From positions 1 through 64,000 of the forward strand of contig JAACDF010000142.1 of the NCBI GenBank assembly GCA_009937065.1: 64,000 nucleotides of DNA, read 5' to 3'. This DNA comes from Gammaproteobacteria bacterium. Its GTDB lineage: Bacteria; Pseudomonadota; Gammaproteobacteria; Pseudomonadales; Halieaceae. The position numbers and the translations under genes were made by a program. The notes beneath the pieces were generated by a model, which saw only the letters and a list, made by a program, of their open reading frames with translations, was not told the DNA's origin and made no database searches. Below, in pieces: positions 1-11,219 of the stretch. How positions within the stretch are numbered: position 1 is the first letter of the stretch; each line of letters begins with the position of its first letter.

Positions 1-2
1 TA

Positions 3-1073
3 CTAAGCCTGCAGATGCCGTCGCTCGAGCTTGGGCTGCTCCTTAGAGTCAACCTCTGTGAAAAGTTGACTGGCGGCCGTGCATTGACTCAGGGCATCGG
101 CTGCCAGCAATACGGCTCCGGATGTCCAAGTCGGTTTCTCTAAAGGCCACAAGACGTCTTCTTCAAACTGGTACCCCGTCCAAAACACACCAGCCTCGTC
201 ACGCCACTGCCATAAACAGTCGAACAAGGCTTGGGCTCTTGCAACATCACCCACACTGAGTAGCGCCATGGTCAATTCACAGGACTCAGCCACCGTGACC
301 CAGGGCTGATGATTCTCACACCGACAACCCAATCCCGACTCGACAAATTCATGCCAGCGCGCGTTGATGCGCTCGAGACCTTGCTCACCCTGAAAAACAC
401 CAGCTAGAACAGGGTAGAACCAGTCCATTGCATAGCGCGCTTTACTCTCCCAGTTTCGGTCAAACCGCTCAGGTCGGTGTCGTAGCGCCGCACCAAGCTT
501 TCGTCTTGCCTCACGCCATTGGGGTTTAAGCACACCTAGTGTTCCTGCGATGTGCAACGCACACTCAAATGACTTGTAGATCGAACTGCTTCCCGTCACC
601 AGTGCATCGTCCATCGCCGCACCCGAGGTATCACAAGCCCATGCCACTTCACCGTGCTCCGATTGCATGGACACGACGAAATCTATCGCGCGCTCAACGG
701 TTGGAAACAGTCGCTCCAGGAATACTCGATCCTCGCTGATCAAATAGTGGTGCCATACACCCGCAGCAATGTAGGCGACGTAATTGGTTTCACGCCGGGT
801 CACATTGGCCGGCTTACCCTTAATGTAAGACGCCCACCAACTGCCATCGTCCAACTGCTCGCTCGCAAGCCAGTCATAGGCACGCTCGGCTGCAGTGAAC
901 TCACCCGCAATGCTGAGACCCATTGCGGCCTCTGTATGGTTCCAGGGGTCGGTATGCCCACCGTCAAACCAGGGGATCTCGCCATTCTCTCGCTGAGATG
1001 CGAGTAAGTAGTCCACTGTCGGTTGCAACGCATCAGCCGGATAGGGATAGGGGGCAGGGGTGCTATGACTCAT
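3..1073 (-). CDS. prenyltransferase/terpene-cyclase-like alpha-alpha toroid protein, function unknown
   Basis: 356-aa ORF; repeated QxxxGxW-like segments (e.g. ASEQLDDGSWW) and helical toroid character. Confidence 0.6.
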   Translation of the reverse strand: MSHSTPAPYPYPADALQPTVDYLLASQRENGEIPWFDGGHTDPWNHTEAAMGLSIAGEFTAAERAYDWLASEQLDDGSWWASYIKGKPANVTRRETNYVAYIAAGVWHHYLISEDRVFLERLFPTVERAIDFVVSMQSEHGEVAWACDTSGAAMDDALVTGSSSIYKSFECALHIAGTLGVLKPQWREARRKLGAALRHRPERFDRNWESKARYAMDWFYPVLAGVFQGEQGLERINARWHEFVESGLGCRCENHQPWVTVAESCELTMALLSVGDVARAQALFDCLWQWRDEAGVFWTGYQFEEDVLWPLEKPTWTSGAVLLAADALSQCTAASQLFTEVDSKEQPKLERRHLQA

Positions 1074-1082
1074 GTCCTAATC

Positions 1083-1796
1083 CTAGTGCTTTTCTGACCG
1101 ATCAAAATACAATACGACACTCTTCCCCATCCACGGATTGGTCACAGCTTCAATTGCGCGGGTCACCCATGGACGCTTCATCAGATCCCAGACCAAGAAT
1201 CGGTGATACCACTTAAGAATAAAGGGCTCGCTTCGCGCATGCCAAAAAAGACATTTAAGCCACCAATAAGGTACATGGAGAGCGTGTGCACCATGACGAC
1301 GCGTCTCGGCTAACGCGTAGCGCTCGACCTCTCGGCGCAGGTGCGAGGCATTAAAAATTCGAATATGCCCGCCCGGCGTTCGCCGATACGCGTCGCAAAG
1401 CGACCAACACACGCGCTCTGGCCAGCTTCGCGGCACACTAATGCACAGCCGTCCATCTGGCTTTAGAACGCGATCTATCTCTTCAAGGAAGCCAATGTAA
1501 TTGGGGATGTGCTCCAGAACCTCTGAGCAAATGAGCCGATCAACGGAATGATCTGCCAGCGGAAGTGACAGACCATTCGCCTGAACAAAATCCACCGAAC
1601 CCTTCGGGCTATAGGTCGCCATATCGGCAATTCGTGACTGCGCCGTCTTCAAATCCTGATGCGACAAGTCGAAACCAATGACGGTTACATCATCCTGAAG
1701 ATAGGCGGTCAACGAATGACGCCCCTCACCACAACCCAAGTCGACACAGACGTGGCCTGGAAGCACATCAAAATAATCAAAGTCAACGGTCAGCAT
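1083..1796 (-). CDS. class I SAM-dependent methyltransferase
   Basis: VDLGCGEGRHS motif I and LICSEVLEHIPN post-motif; overlaps the upstream glycosyltransferase ORF. Confidence 0.85.
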   Translation of the reverse strand: MLTVDFDYFDVLPGHVCVDLGCGEGRHSLTAYLQDDVTVIGFDLSHQDLKTAQSRIADMATYSPKGSVDFVQANGLSLPLADHSVDRLICSEVLEHIPNYIGFLEEIDRVLKPDGRLCISVPRSWPERVCWSLCDAYRRTPGGHIRIFNASHLRREVERYALAETRRHGAHALHVPYWWLKCLFWHARSEPFILKWYHRFLVWDLMKRPWVTRAIEAVTNPWMGKSVVLYFDRSEKH

Positions 1797-3076
1797 GCGG
1801 CCATACGGTCCCGGTAATAGGCTTCCATTCGCTCAGCACAACGATTCCAACAAAAGTGCTGCTCCACTCGCGACAACCCTCTTGAGGCATACTCGCTTCG
1901 TAGATCGTCGTCCTCGAACAGGCGGCGAATTGCGTTGGCAAGCGCTTTGGCGTCGCCGGCTGAAACCACCAGACCCGCATCTTCAACCACTTCTGCGAGT
2001 GCACCTCCGTCCGTCGACACCAGGGGAACACCACAGGCCATAGCCTCAACCGCCGGCAGACCGAATCCCTCGTAAATAGAAGGAACAACGGCAACAGAGG
2101 CGCTTGCGTATTTTTGGACCATCTCCTCGTGACTAATGCCGTTGCAACTCTCCACCACCCTCTCAAGCCCCAACGAAGCAATCAGCCTCTCTGTATCGCC
2201 GCCCGGCTTTGGCCGACCCACCAGCGTTAAGCGAATACCCGGATAGTCCGGCCGCAAGGACGCAATGGCATGCAGTAATACCGACAAGCCTTTAAGCGGT
2301 GCGTCGGCAGATGCCGTGGTCATCAGTCGATGCGATTCGCGTTCCTTGTCAGGGAGCGGTCTGAATAGCTCGCTATCAACGCCCAGATGCATTACGGAAA
2401 TCGCCGATCGATCAACATTAAAGTCGTCGCTAATATCCTTTGCTGATGCGCCAGAAACGGTCACCACCGATTGCAACTGAGGCGCTACGCGTTTTTGCAT
2501 GCGCAGAAAGCTGTGCCAACGATGAATCAGAAGCCTCATATACCACCGTGGCTCAGAGGCGAGGGCAACACGGTAATCTTTGGTAATGGGGTGATGAATA
2601 GTTGTAACCAAAGGCAGCCCACGATGCTGCAGAGCTAGGGTTCCATCAGCAATCGTCTGGTTATCGTGAATAATATCGAACTCAGATTCACGTCCCACAA
2701 ACCACTTCTTAACCCTCTCCCCAAAGGTATAGGGCTCTGCAAAACCGCCTGTGAGTTTACTAAACCACTCGACACACTCTAGCCGAGAGAGCAATTGTCG
2801 AGGGCGTATCGATTTTAGGCCATGTTCATATAAATCCAGGCTCGGCAAACGAACCAGGGTGACCTCCGGATCAAGTTGCGGGTATGGAGGGCCCGAGATC
2901 ACGGTCACCTGGTGGCCTCGTCGCGCCAAGGAGCGGGAAAGGTATTTGAGATATATGCCCTGCCCACCAGAATGTGGAGCAGATCGGTACCCTAAAAGCG
3001 CAATCTTGAGTGGCACATCAGACACCGGCGGCTGAGACATTAATGTTGGGGAGCTGAGAGAATTCACTGCGAACAC
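1790..3076 (-). CDS. glycosyltransferase family 4 (GT-B)
   Basis: N-terminal GGQGIYLKYLSRSLARRGHQVTVIS, C-terminal PSIYEGFGLPAVEAMACGVPLVSTDGGALAEV. Confidence 0.88.
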   Translation of the reverse strand: MFAVNSLSSPTLMSQPPVSDVPLKIALLGYRSAPHSGGQGIYLKYLSRSLARRGHQVTVISGPPYPQLDPEVTLVRLPSLDLYEHGLKSIRPRQLLSRLECVEWFSKLTGGFAEPYTFGERVKKWFVGRESEFDIIHDNQTIADGTLALQHRGLPLVTTIHHPITKDYRVALASEPRWYMRLLIHRWHSFLRMQKRVAPQLQSVVTVSGASAKDISDDFNVDRSAISVMHLGVDSELFRPLPDKERESHRLMTTASADAPLKGLSVLLHAIASLRPDYPGIRLTLVGRPKPGGDTERLIASLGLERVVESCNGISHEEMVQKYASASVAVVPSIYEGFGLPAVEAMACGVPLVSTDGGALAEVVEDAGLVVSAGDAKALANAIRRLFEDDDLRSEYASRGLSRVEQHFCWNRCAERMEAYYRDRMAAC

Positions 3077-3163
3077 CGGTAAACCGTCATAAAGTATGGC
3101 AATAGTTTTTGCCTACGGCAAGAAGTACAACAAACGTCTCGCAATGCCTACAAAAGTCCCTTT

Positions 3164-4030
3164 TCACAGCCGGGCATCGATCCACTCCAGGCAGGTACGG
3201 ATAATGTCGTCTTTCTCAGGCTCGTTAAACAACTCATGATACATGTCCGGATAAACCGTTATGTGCTTATCAGCCGCACTCAAATCTTCAATAAACTGGC
3301 GCGACGCCATAACCGATGTCAGCTGATCTTCCTCGCCATGCAGCAGTAAGGTGGGTAGAGAAATCTGACTCGCACGCCCAAGCACGGCGCTCGCCTCATC
3401 AAAAAGCGATAGCACGGTTCTGGCAGGAATATTGTCATGATGTACAAGCGGATCAGCGAGATACGCATCCACCACTGCCTGATCACGAGAGACGGCATTC
3501 GCGTCAATCTCCAGGGCTTTGGCGGTTGGGATTAGGGCGCTCAAAGCTCTTAATAGCCATGCTTGCCATGCGGGTGGTGGGGTCGGAACGCCCAGCAGAG
3601 GCCCCGTGAGGATGAGTGCCTGATAGTCAGTCTGCGCGTCAAGCACTGCGCGCGCCGCAATCAGACCACCCATGCTGTGGCCAATCAAAACGACGGGTAG
3701 ATCAGGGTGTTCTGACGCTATATGCGCTCGCAGCTCAGAAACCCCAGCCGTTAGATCGCTGAAAGATGCAGCAAAGGCGCGCCTTCCGGGCGACTGCCCA
3801 TGCCCAATATGATCCAAAGCGTAGACGTGAAGATGATTTGCGGTAAATGCTTGCGCTACATGATCGTAACGACCTGAGTGCTCACCGAGCCCATGACTAA
3901 TGAGAACAACCGCTTTTGCAGTGTCGTTAGAACACCAAGAGCGAAAAAAGCGCTCGCTCACCAGTTTGCTCGTAGATGCCCCCATTGCGACTTCCTCTTG
4001 TTTTGGTGCTAGCTCACCGGTGTTAGCCAC
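3164..4030 (-). CDS. alpha/beta hydrolase, monoacylglycerol-lipase-like (start may be the internal Met near 3985)
   Basis: SHGLGEHSGRYDHVA, nucleophile elbow GHSMGG, LLHGEEDQLTS. Confidence 0.82.
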   Translation of the reverse strand: MANTGELAPKQEEVAMGASTSKLVSERFFRSWCSNDTAKAVVLISHGLGEHSGRYDHVAQAFTANHLHVYALDHIGHGQSPGRRAFAASFSDLTAGVSELRAHIASEHPDLPVVLIGHSMGGLIAARAVLDAQTDYQALILTGPLLGVPTPPPAWQAWLLRALSALIPTAKALEIDANAVSRDQAVVDAYLADPLVHHDNIPARTVLSLFDEASAVLGRASQISLPTLLLHGEEDQLTSVMASRQFIEDLSAADKHITVYPDMYHELFNEPEKDDIIRTCLEWIDARL

Positions 4031-4935
4031 GCTCCGTACTGTGACTCGCGCCCGCGAACCGCGTCGAAGTAAATCGATTGCAACTGCTGTGTCAGTGGCC
4101 CGCGGCTCCCTGAGCCAATCGCACGACCATCGAGCTCGCGGATGGGTACCACTTCGGCCGCTGTGCCCGTAAAGAACGCCTCATCGGCAACATAAACCTC
4201 GTCACGAGTAATTCTTCGCTCTTTAATTTGGTAACCAAGATCAGCCGCAATTTTAAAAATACTGTCGCGCGTAATGCCCTCCAAACAGGAAGTCAACTCA
4301 GGCGTGAAGACGGTACCGTCTCGCACTATGAAGACGTTTTCGCCGCTACCTTCAGCAACATAGCCCTCGTTATCCAGAAGGAGCGCCTCCTCACATCCTG
4401 CGTCAAGCGCCTCGCGTAAGGCCAAAATAGAGTTGATGTAATTACCGTTCGCCTTTGCCTTACACATGGTGATGTTGACGTGATGCCGGGTGTAACTTGA
4501 GGTTCGCACACGAATACCGCGATCACGCGCCTCTGGATCCATGTAGGAAGGCCAAGACCAGGCGGCGATCATAACGTGAGTTTTTAGGTTATCCGCACGA
4601 AGCCCCATTCCCTCTGAGCCAAGGAAACACATGGGTCTGAGATACGCCTCGTCTAGACCATTAACGCGAACCACTTCGCGCTGCGCTTCGTTCAAAGTAT
4701 CCTTGTCGTAAGGCATATCCATCTGCAATATTTTTGCGGATCGAAATAGCCGATCGGTGTGTTCATTCAGTCTAAAGATGCAAGTGCCGTCGCCCTCGGT
4801 AGCGTAGGCTCTCACTCCCTCAAAGACACCGAGCCCATAGTGAAAGGTGTGCGTTAATACATGCACTTTTGCCTCTCCCCACGGAACGAGCTCGCCGTCT
4901 AGCCAGATAGATCCGGTCAGCTTTGACAGGTCCAT
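4009..4935 (-). CDS. ilvE: branched-chain amino acid aminotransferase
   Basis: 308 aa, fold-type IV PLP aminotransferase; SIWLDGELVPWGEAKVHVLTHTFHYGLGVFEGVRAY, EGSGENVF. Confidence 0.93.
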   Translation of the reverse strand: MDLSKLTGSIWLDGELVPWGEAKVHVLTHTFHYGLGVFEGVRAYATEGDGTCIFRLNEHTDRLFRSAKILQMDMPYDKDTLNEAQREVVRVNGLDEAYLRPMCFLGSEGMGLRADNLKTHVMIAAWSWPSYMDPEARDRGIRVRTSSYTRHHVNITMCKAKANGNYINSILALREALDAGCEEALLLDNEGYVAEGSGENVFIVRDGTVFTPELTSCLEGITRDSIFKIAADLGYQIKERRITRDEVYVADEAFFTGTAAEVVPIRELDGRAIGSGSRGPLTQQLQSIYFDAVRGRESQYGAWLTPVS

Positions 4936-4976
4936 ATTTATTCCTTATTCACCGCTCGCGGATGGCTCGCGAGTCA

Positions 4977-7790
4977 TTACAAATTAGGCAGCAGACGTCT
5001 GCATACTGCACTGGCCTGCTTCATTAATTGATCGGCTTCAGCCGAGTCACTATCAGATGCACTTGACACCGCAGCGCGGTGCACTGATGACCGCAAGCCT
5101 AGATACGCTTCCTCAAGGCTATTTGCGTCACTTGAACTTAAAATCTCGCACGCTTCGAGCGCCTCGAGTATCCGAACCACGTCTGACCACCGGCCAACGT
5201 CGGGATAGTGCGCCGCATTTTTAAGAACAAGGTATTGGACCACAAATTCGATATCGACAATACCGCCGCGCTCGTATTTCAGTGCTACTCGGTGCGATAC
5301 GTCGCCAATAGCCGGCGAATGGTCCCGCATTTTTTGTCGCATGGAGGTTACGTCAGCAGCGAGCATTACATGGTCTCGACTTGTAGAAAGTACGTCCGCT
5401 CTGATGTCTTCCACCTGCGCCACAAGATCCGACCGCCCCGCAACAACCCTAGCCCTCACTAGGGCTTGATGCTCCCAGGTCCAAGCATCGTGCTTCAAGT
5501 AGCGCTGTAGCGCCTGAACCGAGGTCACCACTAGGCCGGAATCGCCATTCGGCCGTAAGCGCAAATCAACCTCGTACAAACGACCACCCATCATGTTGGT
5601 CGATAAAATATGGATAACGCGTTGCGCCAAACGCGTGAAGAATCGCTGATTGTCGATGGGCTTGGCACCCGTGGTGGCGCCACTTTCGCCACTGGAGACA
5701 AACACCAAGTCTAAATCTGATTCGTAGCTGAGTTCGAGACCACCCAACTTTCCATAGGCCATGACGCAGAACCCGGCATCACCGCTCGGCTCACCATATT
5801 TTTCAACCAACTGAGCGTAAGCAATATCCACGGCTCGCTCGACAATAACCTCAGCAAGAAAGCTTAAATTATCACTGACTTTCATCAGTGAAATTGCGCC
5901 CTCGAGCTCGCTGCAAGCCACGCGAAATACAATTGCATCCTTAAAGCGACGCAGAAGCTGCATCGCGCTTTCAAGATCGTTTAGATCCACGTGCTCGAGC
6001 GTAGAATTTAGGAGTCCCTTTATCTCGTCTTTACTAGGAATGCTCAGCAACCGCTCTGGAAACAACAGCTCATCGAGTAGCTCTGGCGACTCGATGAGCT
6101 TTTCCGTAATGGGTTCGCTTCGGCTGACCAAATTAACCAGACGGTCCAGCGCAAGCGGGTTTTCACTAAGCAGAACAAGATAGGCGCTTCGCTTTAGGAC
6201 CGAGGTAACAATTGAAAGCAGTCGTTGCAGCACCTGCTCAACCTCGTCTTGATCGTCCACCGCTTTTAAAATCAATGGTAGGACCTTTTGCAGACGTCGG
6301 ACGCCCTCGGGATCAAGCACACGAAATCGGGTCTCATCGATAAAGTCCGAGACAACCGCCACAATGTCGCCTTCATGACGAAGTGCCAATGCTCGTATGA
6401 CTGAAAAATCAAGCGAAGGTGAATCGGAATCAATCCCAATAATGAGTCGAGTCGAGTCACTTGTCTCGCTCAGCAGGGCTTCAAATTCAGCAGCAATCGC
6501 CTTGCGGTGCGCACAAATTTCATCATGGAGCTCGCTCCAGGAGTCGTAGCCCAGTAATTGCCGAAGGTTCTCTCGAATGTCGCTGACGACGGGTATCGAA
6601 TGCGTCTGCTCATCGCGCAGTGCTTGAATGCCATGCTCTACCTGCCGGAGGTGCCGGTAGCTGCGTGTGAGAATTTCTTCTAGTGACTGAGTGACACATT
6701 GCTCTGTAGCGAGTGCGGCGGCCGACTCTTGAAAATTGATGGTTTGGATTGCGGGAATACGACCACCACGTGTCAGCTGGTGCGATTGGACAACAAATTC
6801 GGCCTCACGTATGCCACCAGGACCACGCTTTATATCATTAGTTAAGTCTTTGGATACGCGTTCGGTATCGATCAGCGCTTTCATATCACGCAGACCGTCT
6901 ATGACACTAAAATCCGTATAGCGGCGGTAAACAAAACGCCGCGCCAACTGCTGAAATGCGCGCGTTTGCTCAGAAAGACCGGTGATACAGCGAGACTTCA
7001 GTAGCGCGTATCGCTCCCAGTCCCGTCCATGTTGCTGATAATAATTCTCCAGAGAAGGGTAACTGGCAACCAGCGCACCGCTGTCGCCAAATGGGCGTAA
7101 CCGGGTATCGACCCTAAATACACGACCTTCGTGCGTCAGGCTATCGATCAGCTTAATGAGCAACTGAGCGACTCGGGTAAAAAACTCCTGATTGCTTGTG
7201 CTCGAGCGCCCACCCCTCGTCACACCCGGCTCGTCATAGACAAAAATGATGTCGATGTCGGATGATAAATTCAGTTCCTGCCCGCCAAGTTTGCCCATAC
7301 CGACGACAATCAAATGCTGACGAGCCTGAGATTCCTCACCAATCGGCTCGCCAAACCGGGCCGCCACCTCAGCTTCCGCAAACTTGGTGGCTGTCCGAAT
7401 TACAAAATCTGCTAAATCACTCATTGCCACCAAGGTTTCATCAAGGCCCGTGGTCTTCTGGGTAAAACTGCGCCACACGATATGCAGCATGGCGCGCTGC
7501 CTAAGTACTCTGAGTGACGATGTCAGACTCGCCTCGGTAGCCTGCGAAGCCTCATACCTGCTTTGGTATGCACAAGTAATGTAGTCAATCGTATTCGCCT
7601 GGAGTTGTGCTTCCTGCTCGAGCCAGTCAATCTGACGCTCTACTAAATTCCTGAAAAACTCGCTGCTACGCAACAGCCGCTCAGCGGAGCCCACAGCACC
7701 TGCATCATCGAGCTTTGAACAAAATTTCTCGAAACGTTGTACGCCAATTCGCTGGCTCAACAATTGAATTTGATCTTCGATGACCATCAA
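4977..7790 (-). CDS. glnE: glutamine synthetase adenylyltransferase / deadenylylase
   Basis: 937 aa with two nucleotidyltransferase domains (GMGKLGGQELNLSSDIDIIFVY; AYGKLGGLELSYESDLDLVFV). Confidence 0.95.
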   Translation of the reverse strand: MMVIEDQIQLLSQRIGVQRFEKFCSKLDDAGAVGSAERLLRSSEFFRNLVERQIDWLEQEAQLQANTIDYITCAYQSRYEASQATEASLTSSLRVLRQRAMLHIVWRSFTQKTTGLDETLVAMSDLADFVIRTATKFAEAEVAARFGEPIGEESQARQHLIVVGMGKLGGQELNLSSDIDIIFVYDEPGVTRGGRSSTSNQEFFTRVAQLLIKLIDSLTHEGRVFRVDTRLRPFGDSGALVASYPSLENYYQQHGRDWERYALLKSRCITGLSEQTRAFQQLARRFVYRRYTDFSVIDGLRDMKALIDTERVSKDLTNDIKRGPGGIREAEFVVQSHQLTRGGRIPAIQTINFQESAAALATEQCVTQSLEEILTRSYRHLRQVEHGIQALRDEQTHSIPVVSDIRENLRQLLGYDSWSELHDEICAHRKAIAAEFEALLSETSDSTRLIIGIDSDSPSLDFSVIRALALRHEGDIVAVVSDFIDETRFRVLDPEGVRRLQKVLPLILKAVDDQDEVEQVLQRLLSIVTSVLKRSAYLVLLSENPLALDRLVNLVSRSEPITEKLIESPELLDELLFPERLLSIPSKDEIKGLLNSTLEHVDLNDLESAMQLLRRFKDAIVFRVACSELEGAISLMKVSDNLSFLAEVIVERAVDIAYAQLVEKYGEPSGDAGFCVMAYGKLGGLELSYESDLDLVFVSSGESGATTGAKPIDNQRFFTRLAQRVIHILSTNMMGGRLYEVDLRLRPNGDSGLVVTSVQALQRYLKHDAWTWEHQALVRARVVAGRSDLVAQVEDIRADVLSTSRDHVMLAADVTSMRQKMRDHSPAIGDVSHRVALKYERGGIVDIEFVVQYLVLKNAAHYPDVGRWSDVVRILEALEACEILSSSDANSLEEAYLGLRSSVHRAAVSSASDSDSAEADQLMKQASAVCRRLLPNL

Positions 7791-8092
7791 CTAAACGAAT
7801 TGCCTCTCATGGTTTTCGCACTAAAATGCTCGAACACCTGTACCGACCGCTCACGACTCAATAAGACGCGGAAGCGTTCCAAGGGTAGGAACCATACCTA
7901 ACACCTAATATACTCCCAATCCGTTGTGGCGCGGCGGTTTTGCCGCATTAGTACCAGCGCAATTATCGTAGGGGTAACAACCCTGTCACGGGACCGTTTA
8001 ATGAAAATGTTTGCAGCCAGCTCGAGAATAAGACTGTTATTGCTACAGCGTTTTTGTGTCCTTATAGCCGCACTGAGCTGAGGGCGATCATT

Positions 8093-9349
8093 GTGACAGA
8101 CTCAACAAACACCATTGATTGGTTTAGGCATACCGCCCCGTATATTAATTCTCATCGAGGTACTACCGTTGTCGTGGGGCTTCGTCGCGGCGCTACCGCC
8201 AATCCGAATTTTATTAATGTTGTTCATGACCTTGCGCTGATGCATTCGCTGGGTGTGCGGTTGGTGGTGATTCATGAGCAGAACACCTTTAACTCCGAAC
8301 CATTGACACCGGTTGTCGTGAACACAGCGGTGGTTGAAGCCCTTGAAGAGCGAACCTTTATCGAGCGAATGTTTTCCATGGGGCTGCCCAACTCGCCCTT
8401 GCACAATGCGCGACTCAGGGTGATTTCCGGCAACTTCATCACAGCGCGACCCGTAGGTGTCATTAACGGTGTGGACCGATCGGGTCGCGGTTTGGTTCGC
8501 CATGTTGATGTTGCTGGCATTACACATTCACTTGACGGCTCCGCCATTTCTCTCATTTCGCCACTCGGTCACTCGCCGGCTGGCGAAGTGTTTACCCTAG
8601 ATGCGCTTGATGTCATGGGTGCTGTGAGTCGTAGCCTGGGCGCGGATAAGTTGATCGTCATGTCAGATTTCGATGGCATCGAAGGCTCGGACGGTGACAT
8701 GCAGCGGCAGCTGACTGTTGACGTCGCTCGCCAGATACTTGAGTCCTCTGACCAGGCGGAAAAAGAAGCACTTATGCTGGCTTGTGATGCCTGTGACTCA
8801 GGTGTCCCTCGATCCCACCTCATCAGCTACGCACTCGACGGTGGTCTGCTAAAAGAGCTGTACACGCATGACGGTATCGGGACACTGATTTCTCCCGATG
8901 AATACGAGCAAATCAAAGTGGCCGAGACGCATGATTTGGCCGGCATCCTTGAGCTAATCCGGCCTCTGCAGCAAGCTGGGGTTCTGGCGGAAAGGCCCAA
9001 TGAAGAGGTAGAGCGTAGCCTTGGCAAATTCACTGTCATCACAAAAGACAGTCGGGTTATCGCATGTGCCGCCTTACTTGATAACCCTGCTGACAGCATT
9101 GCTGAGATCGCAAGCGTTGCCACCCACACGGATTACAGAGATTCTGGTCATGGTGAGCGGCTCGTCGCGGCGCTGATCGATGCCGCAAGACAAGCCGAGC
9201 TTGAACGCGTTTACGTGCGTACAACACAAACAGGACATTGGTTCCAGGAACTTGGCTTCACCATGTCGTCATCGGATGCGCTGCCAGAATCTGAGAAGCA
9301 GAAGGCAAAAATAGACCGAAATTCGAATATTCTTGTTCGCGCGCTGTAG
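8093..9349 (+). CDS. argA: N-acetylglutamate synthase (kinase-like plus GNAT domains); ORF open from 8054, GTG at 8093 is the likely start
   Basis: VTDSTNTIDWFRHTAPYINSHRGTTVVVGL, C-terminal GNAT domain. Confidence 0.93.
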   Translation: MTDSTNTIDWFRHTAPYINSHRGTTVVVGLRRGATANPNFINVVHDLALMHSLGVRLVVIHEQNTFNSEPLTPVVVNTAVVEALEERTFIERMFSMGLPNSPLHNARLRVISGNFITARPVGVINGVDRSGRGLVRHVDVAGITHSLDGSAISLISPLGHSPAGEVFTLDALDVMGAVSRSLGADKLIVMSDFDGIEGSDGDMQRQLTVDVARQILESSDQAEKEALMLACDACDSGVPRSHLISYALDGGLLKELYTHDGIGTLISPDEYEQIKVAETHDLAGILELIRPLQQAGVLAERPNEEVERSLGKFTVITKDSRVIACAALLDNPADSIAEIASVATHTDYRDSGHGERLVAALIDAARQAELERVYVRTTQTGHWFQELGFTMSSSDALPESEKQKAKIDRNSNILVRAL

Positions 9350-9380
9350 TCTATAGCGCGTGATCTACTGGAGATAGCCG

Positions 9381-11219
9381 ATGCCTGAGTATCGCTCAAG
9401 AACATCCACCGCCGGCCGAAATATGGCTGGCGCCCGTGCCCTGTGGCGTGCAACTGGCATGAAAGATGGCGATTTTGAAAAACCCATCATTGCCGTCGTT
9501 AACTCTTTCACACAGTTCGTGCCAGGACATGTCCATCTCAAGGATCTGGGACAGCTGGTAGCGCGAGAAATTGAAAGCGCGGGCGGTGTCGCAAAAGAAT
9601 TTAATACCATTGCGGTCGACGACGGAATTGCAATGGGCCATGACGGCATGCTCTACAGTTTACCCTCCAGAGACATCATTGCTGACTCTGTTGAGTACAT
9701 GGTGAACGCACACTGCGCTGACGCCATGGTCTGCATTTCCAATTGCGACAAGATCACGCCTGGCATGCTCAATGCCGCCATGCGCCTCAATATACCCGTG
9801 GTCTTTGTCTCGGGTGGACCCATGGAAGCCGGAAAAACCGCTCTCTCAGAACACAAGCTGGACTTGGTTGACGCGATGGTCATTGCTGCAGACAGCAGTG
9901 CCGATGACGCCAAGGTAGAAGCCTATGAACGATCGGCCTGCCCGACCTGCGGCTCCTGCTCAGGCATGTTTACCGCCAATTCCATGAATTGTCTTACCGA
10001 GGCGCTGGGACTGAGCCTTCCGGGCAACGGCTCCTTGCTGGCCACCCACGCAGATCGCAAAGCCCTCTTCCTCGAGGCGGGACGACTCGTTGTGGAGCTC
10101 ACGCGACGCTACTACGTTGAGGACGATGACCGTGTCCTCCCTAGAAACATTGCCAATCGAGCCGCCTTCGAGAATGCCATGAGTCTCGACATAGCCATGG
10201 GCGGCTCAACCAACACCATTTTGCACTTGCTCGCCGCTGCGCAGGAAGCCGAGCTCGATTTCACCATGACTGATATCGATGCACTTTCCCGCAACGTACC
10301 TCAGTTGTGCAAAGTTGCTCCCAGCACACCGCTTTATCACATGGAAGACGTTCACCGAGCCGGTGGTGTACTGGCCATTTTGGGCGAGCTCGCAAGATCT
10401 GGGCAGCTGCATACCGACTGTCACACCGTTCACAGTCCTAGCATTGGCGACGCGATAGGTGCTTGGGATATCGCCACCACTGACAATGCTGTGGCGCTCG
10501 AGCGCTTCAAGGCAGGCCCCGCGGGGATCCCTACGCAGGAAGCATTTAGCCAGGCAACGCGATGGCCGACGCTCGATCTAGATCGAGAGGGTGGGTGTAT
10601 TCGCTCAGCTGACAATGCGTACTCTCAGGAGGGTGGCTTGGCCGTCCTCTTTGGGAACATTGCCGAAGATGGTTGTGTTGTGAAAACGGCTGGCGTGGAA
10701 GATGAACTACTGGTCTTCGAGGGACGCGCGCACGTATGCGAGAGCCAGGAAGACGCCGTTGCCGATATTCTCGAGGATCGTGTGCAAGCCGGTGATGTTG
10801 TCATTGTCCGCTACGAGGGACCTCGCGGCGGCCCGGGCATGCAAGAAATGCTTTATCCCACCAGTTACATAAAATCTAAAGGTCTTGGCAAAGCCTGTGC
10901 GCTGATAACGGATGGTCGCTTCTCAGGAGGCACATCAGGACTATCGATTGGGCATGTATCCCCCGAAGCGGCGGCAGGTGGCGCGATTGCGCTCGTGGAA
11001 AATGGCGACAGGATTCTCATTGATATTCCGCAACGCTCGATCAATGTATTAGTTGACGAGGCAGTGCTGGATGAACGCCGAGCGGCTCAAGAAGCGATCG
11101 GCTTCAAACCTGCCAAGGTGCGCCCCAGAAAGGTAAGCCCTGCTCTCAAGTTCTACGCTAAAACGGTGACAAGCGCAGACCGTGGCGCCGTTCGAGATTT
11201 GTCGTTACTGGACGACTAG
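9381..11219 (+). CDS. ilvD: dihydroxy-acid dehydratase
   Basis: 612 aa; [58 protein letters not shown]. Confidence 0.96.
   Translation: MPEYRSRTSTAGRNMAGARALWRATGMKDGDFEKPIIAVVNSFTQFVPGHVHLKDLGQLVAREIESAGGVAKEFNTIAVDDGIAMGHDGMLYSLPSRDIIADSVEYMVNAHCADAMVCISNCDKITPGMLNAAMRLNIPVVFVSGGPMEAGKTALSEHKLDLVDAMVIAADSSADDAKVEAYERSACPTCGSCSGMFTANSMNCLTEALGLSLPGNGSLLATHADRKALFLEAGRLVVELTRRYYVEDDDRVLPRNIANRAAFENAMSLDIAMGGSTNTILHLLAAAQEAELDFTMTDIDALSRNVPQLCKVAPSTPLYHMEDVHRAGGVLAILGELARSGQLHTDCHTVHSPSIGDAIGAWDIATTDNAVALERFKAGPAGIPTQEAFSQATRWPTLDLDREGGCIRSADNAYSQEGGLAVLFGNIAEDGCVVKTAGVEDELLVFEGRAHVCESQEDAVADILEDRVQAGDVVIVRYEGPRGGPGMQEMLYPTSYIKSKGLGKACALITDGRFSGGTSGLSIGHVSPEAAAGGAIALVENGDRILIDIPQRSINVLVDEAVLDERRAAQEAIGFKPAKVRPRKVSPALKFYAKTVTSADRGAVRDLSLLDD

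Noticed and set aside
8102-8527. 141-aa - strand ORF antisense to argA
   Set aside because: Shadow of a confident argA; no motif.
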